A stretch of 64,000 nucleotides of DNA from Globodera rostochiensis. Lineage: Eukaryota > Nematoda > Chromadorea > Rhabditida > Heteroderidae. Each line of letters opens with the position of its first letter. The stretch's first letter is position 1. Below are positions 12,315 to 23,712 of the stretch, in pieces. The stretch spans positions 1,142,001 through 1,206,000 of the forward strand of contig JAEVLN010000014.1 in assembly GCA_018350325.1 (NCBI GenBank), given 5' to 3'. The notes under the pieces were generated by a model that saw only the letters and a list, made by a program, of their open reading frames with translations, did not search any database and was not told where the DNA came from. A program made the translations under genes and the position numbers.

Positions 12315-12964
12315 ATTGTTAATTTGATTGATGTTTTGATTTTATATTCGAGTAATTTGATAAATTTTGAAAGTGGTGCCCCTATTCTTCAATTTTTCCG
12401 TTGATTGTGCATATATGGTTCGACGAAAATGGGCTGATTTTTTCTCAAAAATGTTGACCAAAAGGTCCCCCCTATTGTTTTTGGCCAACTTAATTTATTA
12501 GGAACAAGTCCTTACCGGCAAGAAATTTTTGCTGATTCGTCAAGATTTTCCTAATTGAAGTAATAAGAGAAATAAGGCATTTCAGAAATAAAAATTAAGC
12601 AGAATTTTAAAAATTTTCGTTTTTTGGTAAGAATTTTTAGTCGCGAAAAAGTCAATTTTTAGGGGTGCATTTTTGAAAATTTTTAAAATTTGTTAAGGAA
12701 TTTTTGAAAAATGCCGAAATATGGAAAAAAATGGAAAATATGGATTATAAAATGGGCTCTAGAAGCTCCAACCAAAGCTAAAAACATCATTTATGGTATT
12801 TATACGCTGTGGTTCCATATAAAATCAACTCGATGAGTGTAATCGGTTGGTAGTATTTTTATTCGGATCCGAGCGAGTCCCATAGTGTACCGAGAGGGGA
12901 TAATATTATAGGAAATGTGTTATTTATTGTTCTTTGTTACTTATGTATCTCCACTACTCCCGAC

Positions 12965-12971
12965 TATAAAA
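12965..12971 (+). promoter_or_regulatory. TATA box of the membrane orphan gene
   Basis: TATAAAA lies 54 bp before the ATG at 13025, followed by a pyrimidine-rich probable start region. The 12315-12964 stretch upstream is AT-rich intergenic sequence with no gene seen. Confidence 0.6.
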
Positions 12972-13024
12972 ACTTTTCCCACCACACTTTCCGTTCACTT
13001 TAATCAGCTTCAACTCAACAAAAA

Positions 13025-13554
13025 ATGGAACTTATATTCTTTGTGCTGATTGGCGTCGGCGCTTTGTGAGTGCTTACATCATTCCATCCTTTTCATCCGT
13101 CTTATTCTTTCAACTCCATTTCAGTTTGCTCGTTGCTGTTACTGCCGCGGGGGTCGTATTTTTGGTGCTGTGGCGTCGTCGAAAGCAATCTCAAGCGGCG
13201 GCAACTGTCGAGCTGCCGAACTACACTTTACTGTCTGCTGCGCCAATGAAATCTGCAGGGAAGATGCCGTCATCTTTATTGTCGGATGAAACGAAGAAAT
13301 CTGCAGTGCCGGCGTCAAAAACTATAAAAACTATGTGGCTGCCTGGACCCGACACCAAGGGAGCGCCATCTGCAATTTCCACTACAAAACCGAAAGCGTG
13401 CATTTATGGAGTGGCGGTGCCAAAAACTGTGTGGGTGTCTGCATCCAAAACCAAGGGAGCGTCTGCATTTTCCACTACAAAACAACCGAAAGCGAGCATA
13501 TCTGGAGTGCAAGTACCAAAAGCTGTATCGATGGCCGGAAAGGGAGTCAAATAA
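13025..13554 (+). CDS. Short single-pass or signal-anchored protein of unknown function
   Basis: Two exons, 13025-13065 and 13125-13554, joined in phase 2, give 156 aa. The N-terminus is a long hydrophobic segment (MELIFFVLIGVGAF..., then LLVAVTAAGVVFLVLW) stopped by RRRKQ, so it looks like a type III or signal-anchor membrane protein with a cytosolic tail. The tail carries an imperfect internal duplication: TKGAPSAISTTKPKA..GVAVPKTV and TKGASAFSTTKQPKA..GVQVPKAV. It is rich in Lys, Ser, Thr and Ala. I recognise no family. A TATA box at 12965 and a consensus 5' splice site support that it is a real gene. Confidence 0.7.
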
Positions 13555-13801
13555 GCGGAATTCCAATTGAAATAACCGAATGAGGAATTATAATATGCAT
13601 ATTCGATTGTATCTTGTTCATAATTGTAATGATATATTTTGTGTACAAACTCACTTCATTGTATGTCTTCTTAAGCGTAAAAACGAAATGGCCACACAAA
13701 AGTTTTAGGCAAATCGTCTTTTTTATGGACCAGGTACTGAATGTCAATTTCGCTGGGGACTCAAATTCTCGAGCTCAAACAAAAAAAATTATATTATGAA
13801 C

Positions 13802-14157
13802 GAGTCGTCCTCTCTCCTCTGCAAAAAAAGTCATCATTTAATTTTTTATTGTTTCCCGGGGTCGTATAATCCGAATCTGGCATCTGTTTTGACCAGGGGT
13901 GCCAAATGTCCTTTTTTTAAAGATTTGTCCTTTATTTAGGCTACAAGTCCTTTTTTGTCCTCTATTGCCAAATGTTAATTTTGAGTCGTCCTCTCTCCTC
14001 TGCAAAAAAAGTCATCATTTAATTTTTTTATTGTTTCCCGGGGTCGTATAATCCGAATCTGGCATCTGTTTTGACCAGGGGTGCCAAATGTCCTTTTTTT
14101 AAAGATTTGTCCTTTATTTAGGCTACAAGTCCTTTTTTGTCCTTTATTTGAGTTTTC
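13802..14157. repeat. Tandem duplication of a ~180-bp segment
   Basis: The sequence 13802-13975 recurs almost base for base at 13983-14157 (offset 181-182). The unit starts GAGTCGTCCTCTCTCCTCTG and ends in a TCCTTTTTTGTCC run. It includes the left end of the MITE described next, so the left terminus is present twice. Confidence 0.92.
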
Positions 14158-14460
14158 TGGAGCTTTTTGAAGAATTTTTGTTTAGATTTTGAATAATCTT
14201 TATACAGATTGCCAAATGTTATTTTGAAGCATTTTTTGCATTTCTTTTTTGAATTTTCGCTTAAAAAATGTCCAAAATGTAACAATATTTGCTCATTGTT
14301 ATCAAAATTCTGTTTTAACTGATTTTTAGGATCGTATTTTTGGACCAAATCTGTTAACAAATTGAGTCGAAAATTCAAAATTTTCTCGGCGGCGCCTATC
14401 GGCACCCAAAATCTTTTTTTTCATTGTTCTTTTTTTGAAAAATTTTTGTTGGCACCCCTG
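14076..14460. mobile_element. hAT-like MITE
   Basis: The left end reads CAGGGGTGCCAA and the right end TTGGCACCCCTG, an exact 12-bp terminal inverted repeat of hAT type. Flanks are GTTTTGAC (14068-14075) and GTTTTGGC (14461-14468), an 8-bp target duplication with one mismatch. The 385-bp interior is AT-rich and non-coding, so it is non-autonomous. A second copy of the left end lies at 13894 through a local tandem duplication. Confidence 0.8.
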
Positions 14461-14617
14461 GTTTTGGCCCAAATGGCTTTTTTAAAAATTTTTTAAAAAA
14501 ATGTTCCAATGTGAGTTCGGGTCTCGAAAGGGATCAAACGGAGGTCTACGACCCCGCCTCCGGTCATACTTAATACTTAAACACTCAAATTTAGAATTTA
14601 TTTTCTGTTCAAATACA

Positions 14618-16747
14618 ATGCGTTTGACAATCATCGCTGGTGAACATGTCTCTTCTCTGGAGATTTCGCCTGACATGGAGATGGAAAACTTTTTGGCGTT
14701 GTGCAAACTCGAACTTCCCTCAATTGCCAATACTCCGATTGACAAACTCGCGCTCACTTGCAGTGGGCGAAATTTTATCGCCAACACTGGGCTTGCCAAG
14801 AAACGGCTTCAGGTTTTGTTGGACCGGTGCCCGATGGCATATCAAATTTTTAGAAAAAAATATTGCAAAGTCTGGGGCGGGACCCCCCCCCCCTCCTCCC
14901 CTGCGCCCCCTTCCCTGGAAATGAAGAAATTCTCTGGCGAAAAAAGGGAATTTTTTTGGATTTTCGATGTCCCCCCAGGGCCGTATCTAGAAAAAATTTT
15001 CGGGGGGGGGGGCGATCCAAAAGTCGATTCTTAGGGGTCTATTTTTTGAAAATCAAAAAAAGTCGATTCTTACAAATTAGGGGTGTGTTTTTGGTCCAAA
15101 AATTACAAAATTGACTGAATTGTTTATATTTTTATGTTTTCAGGAGTTGAACATTCGAGACGAAGACGCTATTCATTTTGAAGTGATCAGGTACGTCTTC
15201 AACCGATTAGTTTGGGCATTTATTTTGAAAAATGATTCCGACAAAGGTTTTGGCTAAAAGTGTTTAATTAAGATGGTTGAGTTGTTAGTTGTCATTAATT
15301 GAAACAAAAAAACCGTATCATCTTCACCAAATTCATTTTTTTTTGTTGCTGTTTTCAGTGCCTCGTCCACCTCACAAACGCCTTATTCGTCCCGCTCGAC
15401 TCCGTCTTCGTTGTCCACCAAAAATGCTCCTCTGCAGACGTCCACACTGATCTCGTCGCTCGTCCAAAACATTAAAGTTCCGAAACAGCATAACGCTGCC
15501 GACGACCGTGCCATGGCCGACCAAATCTTCTCGATGCTGGTAGAACCGGCCAGGCTGGACTTCCTCCGAGTTGACCATCCCGATTTGGTGGCTGCTTTTG
15601 AGGCAAATCCGACGGACAAAGGTGCTTTTGACGCTTTTTTTTGACATAAAATGATTAGTTTGGAGGGATTTCTTTGAATTATTGCTAAAAATGATCGCAG
15701 CAATTAATTTCGATGTTGAAAAAATTGTACGGATTTTAATGCTTTGTTTTTAAGATGCTTTCTTCACTGCGTTCAAGAAGAACAAAGAGGAGCAGCTGCG
15801 ACGTGTTCGACTAATGTACGACCAGAACAGCGAGGAGGGCCAAGTATGCCGAAAATTTTGGCTTCCTCTGCCAACAAAAAACAATTTCAGCGTTACATTG
15901 CCCAAGAAATCGAACGGGAGCGGATTGTTCGAATGCAGGAGTTGGCCATGGAGCACATGCCGGAGGCGTTCATCCCGGTAAACATGTTGTACATTCGGAT
16001 GATGATCAACAACCATCCGGTGATCGCTTTTGTGGACTCCGGTAAGTTGTTTTTGTAAAGAAAGGATCGAGGGGAGTAAATGGTGGTAAAGATTAAAGGA
16101 GTGACTAACTCGTTGGTGGCAATTGTCCAATAAAAAGTGCCAAAAATTCCCGCTTTCTCTCCCCCTTTACCCATTTCACAAATAAATTGACCATTCTTGT
16201 TATACAGTAAGTAGATGATGCTTTCACATTTCAAGGCGCCCAATCGTCAATTTTGTCCGAGTCATGCGCTCGACGCTGCGACATTCTAAAATACGTCGAC
16301 CGACACTATCGCGTGCAGGCCGTCGGAATTGGCGGATCACAAAAAATGGTTGGGAGGTGAGCCAAAACTTCGAAAAAATTGGTGTGGATGCAATTTTCTT
16401 TTTCTTGACAGGATCTTCGCATGCCAAGTTCAAGTACACGAGCACATTTTTGCGTGTCCCTTTGAGGTAATGGCCGACCGGGACATTGACATTCTGTGAG
16501 TCCAACAAAGCCATTATTCGAATTTCATTCAAAAAAGGCTCCTCATTTCTTTTAAAGGTTTGGTCTGAACGCGATGCTGCGTCACAGATGCTGCATTGAC
16601 CTCGCCAAAATGGTCCTTCGCTTCGGAGACGGCACGGAGACGCCGTTCCTCAGCGAGCAGGAAGTCGAGCGGGAGAAGCAGACCATAGCACTGGTGGAAG
16701 TGATGGAAACAGCGGAGGGAACGATGAAAAAACCAAAGAAAAATTGA
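14618..16747 (+). CDS. ddi-1: DDI1-family ubiquitin-like retroviral-type aspartyl protease
   Basis: Eight exons, 14618-14812, 15144-15190, 15359-15621, 15755-15843, 15891-16041, 16236-16356, 16412-16495 and 16558-16747, give 379 aa in unbroken phase. Residues 1-80 form the ubiquitin-like domain (MRLTIIAGEHVSSLEISPDM..., ending DAIHFEVI). A helical region with the ADQIFSMLVEPARLDFLRVD segment follows. The protease domain starts MPEAFIPVNMLYI and has the catalytic FVDSGAQSSI motif, then VGIGGSQKMVGRIFACQVQV and GLNAMLRHRCCIDL. In animals and yeast DDI1 acts as a shuttle and protease for ubiquitinated proteins at the proteasome, including processing of the SKN-1A/NRF1 factor in C. elegans. No C-terminal UBA domain is visible before the Lys-rich end. 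Confidence 0.94.
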
Positions 16748-17096
16748 TCCCCCCTCCTCCTTGACCGCAAATTTTTGTATTTTAATTGTAAAATTTATGG
16801 GGGAACTCCTCCAGCAAAAGAACTCTCTTTTGTACCAAAAGCAGAATGAAATACTTCCCTTCCGGAACTCTTATCTTGCTTTTTCAAAATAACTGGGTCG
16901 CCCCTACACCCCCATCTACCAGCCCTAATCGATATTTGACCTTCTAAAAGCTAGAAGGTGCAAAAACATTTAATGTTAATTAGGGGAAAGAAATCGCGAT
17001 GGTTAAGAATTTTTCAAGGGTAAAAATTGTATTTGCGTTCAACGCAATCATCGTTCCATTGTCCTTCGTTTCATCTCGTCACTGCCTTTGTATGTC

Positions 17097-18968
17097 TCAT
17101 TGGCTCACTTCCAGCCCGGTCAGCTCAATGTTGCCCTCAATTCGCACAAATTTGTAGTCACTGTTCGGCGCGTCCACGCGGTGTGCAAATGCGCAGTAGT
17201 GATGGCCGTTGATGAAAATCTGCAGTGAATATGGCTCGTTGAACACGGCGATGTCCACCGCTTGCTCCTTCTTCAACGGAAAGGCGCCCTCGCGCTCCTC
17301 TTCACCCCAAACTCCGCCCTTTTGAGAGCCACGAACGACCTGAAATAAACCGTTAAAGATGCGCTTTTTCAGAAACCCCTAATTTTGTAAAAGTAATTAC
17401 GGAAAAAATTGTGTGACTGATTCTTTTGTGGCCCGTAAATAATCTTCACGAAATCTTTTAAAGTCGAACGTTTTCGAACCTTTTTCTCGCTAAAACGCGG
17501 GTTTAAGTGGAACAGTTTGTCCCCAGAGGGCCCAATCAAGTTGACGCTAAAGTCGCCCTTTGGAATGCCGTAGATAAAAAGACGTTGGCCTGAAAAGAGA
17601 AAAATCCGCTATTTCTCGTTTTAAATCAATTATTTTATTTTAAAAAATTCAAATGTTAAAAGAGTGAAAAATGGACCATTTTTGAGAGAAGTGCCGTGGA
17701 AATTCGCTTGGAATGGAAGTTCAAAATAGCGTCCACCCCAATGAACGCCGCTCAGCGTCACATCGCCGCGCACCTAATAAAAGGATAATAAAAATCGGAC
17801 GGATGCTAACAAAAAACATTTGCCTGAAAACGGAGTTATCCCTTAAAATTTTTCATGTAAGTTCGGTTATGCAAATGATGGAATTCCGAACACGGTTTCG
17901 GACATTTTGTCGGGCATGATTGAAAAAACACTAGAAAATTCGATACCGGGTCCAGACCAAATTTGCAATGCTAAGTAATTTAGGTTTGCTTAACATGACG
18001 CTCACCTGGATGTGATCAATGTTGGTGTAAAGAATTCTGAAATTGTAATTGTATATTAATTGGTTTACTTAGGTATATACTTTTCTATAAATCTATAACA
18101 AAGCCTATCCGGACTCAATTTTGAGCTTTGTACATTGTAACTCTGGGGATGTGGCCTTTTCCCAGACTATACGGCCCGTGTTTGGTCAAAATGCTCACCG
18201 ATGTTTGAACTCGGCTAGTTGCTTTTGATTTGCGAATATTTCAATGCGATCGTCGTGGACCTGCACAAAAATTTTGGTGAAAACTATTTGGCATTTGCAT
18301 CTTACGCGAAATCGAATGTCGAAAGGCTGCCCTTTTGTAAAAGGATTTGAGTGTCGTTCCTCTTTCCCCCATTCTCCTGCCTAAAATTGTTGGAATACAA
18401 TCAAAAGCTACGCTTATGGGAACGGAAACGCAAGGACAAATGATCAATTCAATTTTAAAATTTATCTAAATAATGATTTTGAATGCTCGGGATCATCAAA
18501 AACCCCCGAGTAAGGCTTTCTCAAATCCGAAGACGCAATTGACCGGTCAGAAAACAAAAAGTTTCCAATTAGTAAAAGGAAGAATTTCACCAAAAACAAT
18601 CGACGACTACGGCCAAAGTCCAACAAAACGTACAGCAAAAGAATTGAGCACAACTTTGCCTTCGTCAAATCGGACGCTGCAGTGCAGTGGCGCAGCGCCC
18701 ATGTGGGGGTCGATTTCGACGCAATTGTTCAGCAAATTTATTTCGAAACGCTTTGCCTCCGTGTTTACATCTCCATGCACATTCAATGTTTGTCCAGGCA
18801 CAATTTCGGACAGAAGCCGAGACGTGTAAGGGACGAGAATGGGCCGCTCCTGAAAATAAGGACAATTTGATAAAAGAAAAATTGTATTTTTTGAAATTTT
18901 AAATACCCCATCCATCTCGTAAAAGTGTTCATAAATTTTAAAATTTCTGACACGACCTGACTCACCAT
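17097..18968 (-). CDS. lec-1: Tandem-repeat galectin (two carbohydrate-recognition domains)
   Basis: Exons 18968-18966 (ATG only), 18849-18634, 18380-18306, 18260-18199, 18036-18006, 17773-17677, 17589-17480 and 17339-17097 give 278 aa, close to the 279 aa of C. elegans LEC-1. CRD1 contains HCSVRFDEGKVVLNSF and EWGKEERHSNPF; CRD2 contains HLNPRFSEKKVVRGSQ and VWGEEEREGAFP. These are the sugar-binding H..R, Asn and W-E-R positions. CRD1 has Ser for the first Asn, as in LEC-1. CRD2 has Gly where Asn normally follows VVR, which may change binding. Galectins bind beta-galactosides and have no signal peptide; none is present here. The gene is convergent with ddi-1. Confidence 0.94.
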
Positions 18969-19662
18969 TTTTATTTCTACCACTACCAGTGAACAACTGT
19001 TTTGTTATCGAACGGAGGAAAAAAGAGTGAAAAGTTGTTAAATTGTAAGCAGCTAGCTGTATCTGAAATGAGAGAACATTACCCTAAAATTTGAAATTTT
19101 ATTTTTTTATAGGTTGGGATGACTCACGAAAGGGAATAGAATTAAACAAAAACAGATGGGGAAACAAACAAGAGGAATGAATGGCTCGTTGTTTGTTGTC
19201 CGCCCTTTCCAATAACGACGGCCATCATCGCTCCACGCTCTCCCTCAAAAGAGAGAAATAGCAGGAATTTTCGTAATAAAAAGCTCTCGCCCGTCCGCAT
19301 ACGCACGCTCACCCACTCAACAAACGTTTTGTGTTTGTTTATTATGTTTTCGACATAAAAGTGGTATTTGAGAAAAATTTATTCGGAGAGAGCAATCGGA
19401 TTATGAAAGAAAAATGTGGTAGTGCAAAAATTGGAAAGTAACATCCCACATCAAATCAGGGCCGAGCCAATTTTTGAGTTGCCATCCGGAAAATAATTCA
19501 AATTCAAAAGCGGCATTCAGATTTAATTGTACAAAAAAAGGGACGAGTGCTAAACTCCAATATTTAATCATTCAGGCGATAACTGTAATCACTGATCAAC
19601 ACAGAACATTTGTGGGATCAATATATGTACAATAACAAAACAATACAACATAATATTCCTAT
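18969..19662. other. Intergenic between galectin start and Cys-rich gene end
   Basis: Upstream region of the galectin gene. AT-rich, with no gene seen and no clear TATA box. Confidence 0.5.
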
Positions 19663-20634
19663 TTATTCGGCATCCTTTCCTTTGCGCCATCCTCCATCAC
19701 GATTGGCGCCGTAGATGTGCTCCGCAATCGTCCTGCAGTTCCTCTGGAATTGATCGGTTGGGTCCAGCTTGCCGTCACTGCAGCAGATTACTCGCCCTTC
19801 ACTGTGTTGGCCGAATGACACATAAAAGATCTTCTCCCTGTGAAAGGGATAGAAGCACTGGTTGTCCGTGAAGAACGCATTCTGCTCCACCCAGTTACGC
19901 TTGCTGAGCTGAGGCTAAACTACAATTGTATAATCTCTCTAAAATTCTGTGATCTGTTACCGTCTCAACCACTTTGTGAGTCGACGCCTCCGGTTGGCAT
20001 TGTTTTGTGTACAAGCTCCCGTTGCGGATTCTTTCGGTGTCGAAAACGAAGCATGCGCGAAGATAGCGGAGCAGCTTCAGCAGTTTGACGTCTTTGGAGA
20101 ACGTGGCCCGCTGCAGCATAAATGGGATGTCCGAACGACAGCCTTGCTGAAATGGAATAAAGCACATTCATTTGTTGGTGTTTCATCAGTCTCATGTACC
20201 AGTGCACCTCCCAATATGTCGCCCTTAGTCTGTCTTGTGAGCATTCGCGACGGCATGAAGTTTTGACTGTCCTTTGGGGGATACACGAAGAAGCAGCCTA
20301 AAAGCTGAAATTCGCACACTGTTGAACAGAAAATTCTAAGATCAGTTGCCTACCCGGGACCGAACAATTCCTCCAGTGTTCTTCCTGATTCCCTTCCGAC
20401 GACAACAGGCGAAGTTCCCTATACAACGGCTCACTGATCCGACATTCCGTGGCCAACCGACGAATTTTAGTAGATTCCTGTTTTTAAATGGCTAATTTAT
20501 TTTTTAATGAGATCTTCTAACCCAACCACCCACCATACCTCTTCCGTGTGGTCCTGGTTGCCACTTTGAGCTGTGCTGATGATGAAGCACGGAAGCAGCA
20601 AACAGAGTTGGAAGAAGAAACGGGAATTTCCCAT
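19663..20634 (-). CDS. Secreted cysteine-rich protein, unknown family
   Basis: Five exons, 20634-20539, 20477-20354, 20318-20200, 20146-19961 and 19908-19663, give 256 aa with every phase matched. Residues 1-22 are a classical signal peptide (MGNSRFFFQLCLLLPCFIIS). The mature part has about eleven Cys spread along its length, for example ATECRISEP, WRNCSVP, LLGCFFVYPP, GCRSDIPF, TKQCQPEA and VICCSDG, and no further membrane segment. It is likely exported from the cell and held by disulfides. I recognise no domain. The start codon is 340 bp from the annexin ATG on the other strand, so the two may share a promoter region. Confidence 0.8.
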
Positions 20635-20974
20635 TATAAATAAATTTGGCTTTTGGTATCGCCAAGGACGAAAAAATAACACTGGTGACAAGAAAAGAAG
20701 AATTAAAATGAGTGAGATGATGGTGAAGCCACTTGCTTATAAATGGAATTGGATAGGTATATTGTTTTTTGAATGTACCACAGCGTTTCATTTTTACCCA
20801 AGGAAAGTTGCCAAAATCTTCGGTTGTTTAAAGAAAGTTGTCAACAATTCGACCTTCGGTTACTCCATCGATCTGTTTGGAGATAGCTTTTTCCCGGATA
20901 TCCGTTCGTCCAACCCTAAATAGGCTTTTAGGACTATTCAAAGTTTTTTTGTAACATTTCTCGCCAGCAGCAGA

Positions 20975-22437
20975 ATGGGAACTCCATCGATTATTGCCAA
21001 CCCCAACTTCGACCCTCAGGCAATCGCGGATTTGTTGCGCAGGGCCATGAAGGGAATTGGCTGCGACAAAGAGATGGTGAGCCAGACGCTGGTCAGCTGC
21101 AACAACGCACAACGCCAAGAAGTCAGCGACCCGCCAAAAAATAAAGAAAATTTGCTTCAAAATTCCAGGTCGCTCACGTGTTCAAGCAAATGCACGGCAA
21201 AGACTTGATCAAGGAGTTGAAGAGTGAGCTGCGTGGTGATTTTGAGGATCTGATCGTGGCGATGATGGAACGTCCCGCAATTTACGACGCAGATCAGTTG
21301 CACCGTGCGATGAAGGCCGGTGAAATGCGCTCAACAGTTTTTGATTTGTCCATCCTTTTTTCAGGGCTGCGGCACCAAGGAACACGTTTTGATCGAGTGA
21401 ATTTTTTCATTCGCTCGGGTTTTTTACAGGAAAAATAATTACTCAAATTTTTTAGGATCATGACCACTCGTACGAACTCACAAATCCATGAAATCAAGCT
21501 GGCCTATCGGTGAGTGATTAGTTTTTTTTGTTGCTTTTTGCTGCTTATTGTCACATTGTTTCAGAAAAAAGCACCACACTGATCTGGAGAAAGACATCGT
21601 CGACGATACATCTGGTTACTTTCGACGTCTGCTCATTTCGTTGTGTTCTGGTGCCCGGGACGAACAGATGCACACCGACCGGACAAAGGCCCAGCAGGTG
21701 ATCTCCCAATCACTCTGTTGGCCAAAAGTGATTTGTCTTTTAGGATGCTCATAAACTATGGTGCGCGGGCGAGGCACGTCTCGGCACCGATGAAATCGCC
21801 TTCAACTCCATTTTGGCAGCACAGAATTTTGGTCAACTTCTCCTGGTAGTGAGAATTTTTTGGAAAACAAATCCGAAATTTTTCTTTTGCAGGTTTTCGA
21901 CGAGTACCAGAAACAACACGGGCACTCTATTGAGAAGGCAATTCGTAACGAATTCAGGTGAAAAGGGAGGGAATGAATGGACAAAACATAAAATTCCCGA
22001 TTTGCAGTGGCGACATTTGTGCCGCGCATTTGGCATTGGTGAAAAGCATTTGCAACCGTCCTGCCTATTTTGCGGAGCTGCTCTACAAATCCATGAAGGT
22101 CGGTGCCCGTTCATCTTTCCAATGTTTCTGTTTTAATTTAAACATTTAGGGACTGGGCACCCGCGACAACGATCTGGTGGGAGATTCTGTCGACTACAAA
22201 GAATCAATTTTGCTCAACAATTTCAGATCCGGTTGGTCGTCACTCGCTCCGAAATCGACATGGTCGACATTCGCACGGCGTACCAAAAAATGCATGGCAA
22301 ATCGTTGGAAGCTGCGATTGCAGATGACTGCTCGGGCGCTTACAAGGCGAGTTTAGAAGAAGATCGAAGAAATTAACGGTTTTATTAAACTGTTTCAGCG
22401 TGCTCTGATCGCCATCGTCAAGGGAAACTACCAGTGA
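20975..22437 (+). CDS. Annexin, four-repeat
   Basis: Eleven exons, 20975-21121, 21169-21315, 21365-21396, 21456-21509, 21565-21697, 21744-21845, 21893-21957, 22008-22098, 22150-22176, 22227-22346 and 22399-22437, give 318 aa, the usual annexin core length. Calcium-site loops are visible: KGIGCDKE (repeat 1), KGCGTKE (repeat 2), ARLGTDE (repeat 3) and KGLGTRD (repeat 4), with acidic partners such as RGDFEDL and DDTSGYF. It should bind acidic phospholipids in a calcium-dependent way. There is no signal peptide, so it is a cytosolic annexin rather than a secreted type like cyst-nematode 4F01. Two introns start with GC (ATGAAG|GCCGGT and TACAAG|GCGAGT); the nearby GT at 21320 would break the repeat. 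Confidence 0.95.
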
Positions 22438-22748
22438 AGACCGGCCATTAACCGATTATTCATGAAACAAAACGACATAATGTTTGAACGAATTGTTGTA
22501 ATTAAATCTTTGGCATCTGTCATGTGTAAAAATAGAATGGAAACCGAGTTGGGCGCACATCGAACACAAGAATTTTTGATTAAACACACCAATCTTCCTG
22601 ATTTTTTGCACAGAGCTTGGCCATTGTCTACCCAAAAGCAAAACGTTAGGCTTAAAGCATTTCTAAGGTTTAGCTGGGCTTTCTTTCAATTTATTGGATA
22701 TATTTTAAAAATTAAAACATTTCGCCAATTATTGCGGAACTGAACTGC

Positions 22749-22758
22749 TATATATAAG
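22749..22758 (+). promoter_or_regulatory. TATA box and 5' leader with intron
   Basis: TATATATAAG is followed by a leader that appears to contain an intron (22824-22878, GTGAGT...CAG) before the ATG at 22903 of the next gene. Confidence 0.55.
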
Positions 22759-22902
22759 GAGATGGAAATTCGATTACTTCACATCACTCCAACAATTTCA
22801 TCAGAGTGCACCCGACACATTTTGTGAGTTTTTCGTTTCTGATGGCATTTCAATTTTTAAAATATTTTTTTCCTTCAGAATAGCCTCCGACAAGCCACAC
22901 AC

Positions 22903-23712
22903 ATGCGAAAGTTCAACGCGTCTCCTCCGTCCCAGCGCCTTCCGCCGCTCATTGTGGCTGCTCTGGTGCTGTTCTGCACTCTTCATGTGCCGGTCAACGC
23001 CGCAGGAAAAGAAAGCGGAGGAGGAGGTGCATTTAATAGGCTCTCCATCATCATCGCGATAACGCTTGGTGTGCTGCTCGTCGCCTGTGTCGGTCTGGTG
23101 GTCAGCGTTTGCAAGCAGTCAGACAGTGATGAGGAAGCAGAGCCGGAGCAGCAGGACCCGGAGAAGGGGGAAGTGGCGCCGAGGTGGGCGTCAGAATATT
23201 TGATAAAAACCTTTTCATAATTTAATTTCAGCACGCAAGCTGAAGTGATGGAGGCAGCAGCCGAAGAAGACATCGAGAAGGAGAAGCCAGTGGAAGTGGA
23301 ACAGCCGCCGCAGCAGATGTGAGTTGACTGACGGACTTTGTTTTCCAACAATTCCTTTTCTTCCCATTTCAGTTCAGTGAAAGCTGAGGAGGAGAAGCAA
23401 GAAGAAGTGAAAGACGAGCCGCAAACGACTTCCGTGAAGTCCGTGAAGCCCGAGGAGCCAACGCAATCGAGCAAGTCGAACATAGCCACTGGGGAGAAGT
23501 CCGAAACGGCTGAAGAAGAAGAAGAGAAGGACTCCGAGGCGTCTTCATCATCGGCTGCTTCTTCATCGTCCGCGGGCTCGTCATCGGCCTCGTCGGGATC
23601 GGGATCGGGCTCGGGCTCGACTTCTGAATCGTCTGGCGGTTCTGCAACATCATCAGAGGCCTCTTCATCTTCTGCTTCATCGTCGGCGGCTTCTTCTGCG
23701 TCCTCGTCATAG
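22903..23712 (+). CDS. Signal-peptide/TM protein with acidic Ser-rich tail, unknown family
   Basis: Three exons, 22903-23183, 23232-23318 and 23373-23712, give 235 aa. An N-terminal hydrophobic leader (LIVAALVLFCTLHVPVNA) is followed by a short Gly-rich lumenal part and a second hydrophobic span (LSIIIAITLGVLLVACVGLVVSV). The cytosolic tail is acidic (SDSDEEAEPEQQDPEKGE, then a Glu/Lys block) and ends in about 70 residues of almost pure Ser, Ala and Gly. It resembles a small type I membrane protein. The composition rules out confident homology. A TATA box at 22749 supports expression. Confidence 0.7.

Noticed and set aside
21316..21364. GT donor at 21320 in the annexin gene
   Set aside because: Using it shifts the frame and destroys the KGCGTKE calcium loop. 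The GC donor at 21316 keeps it.
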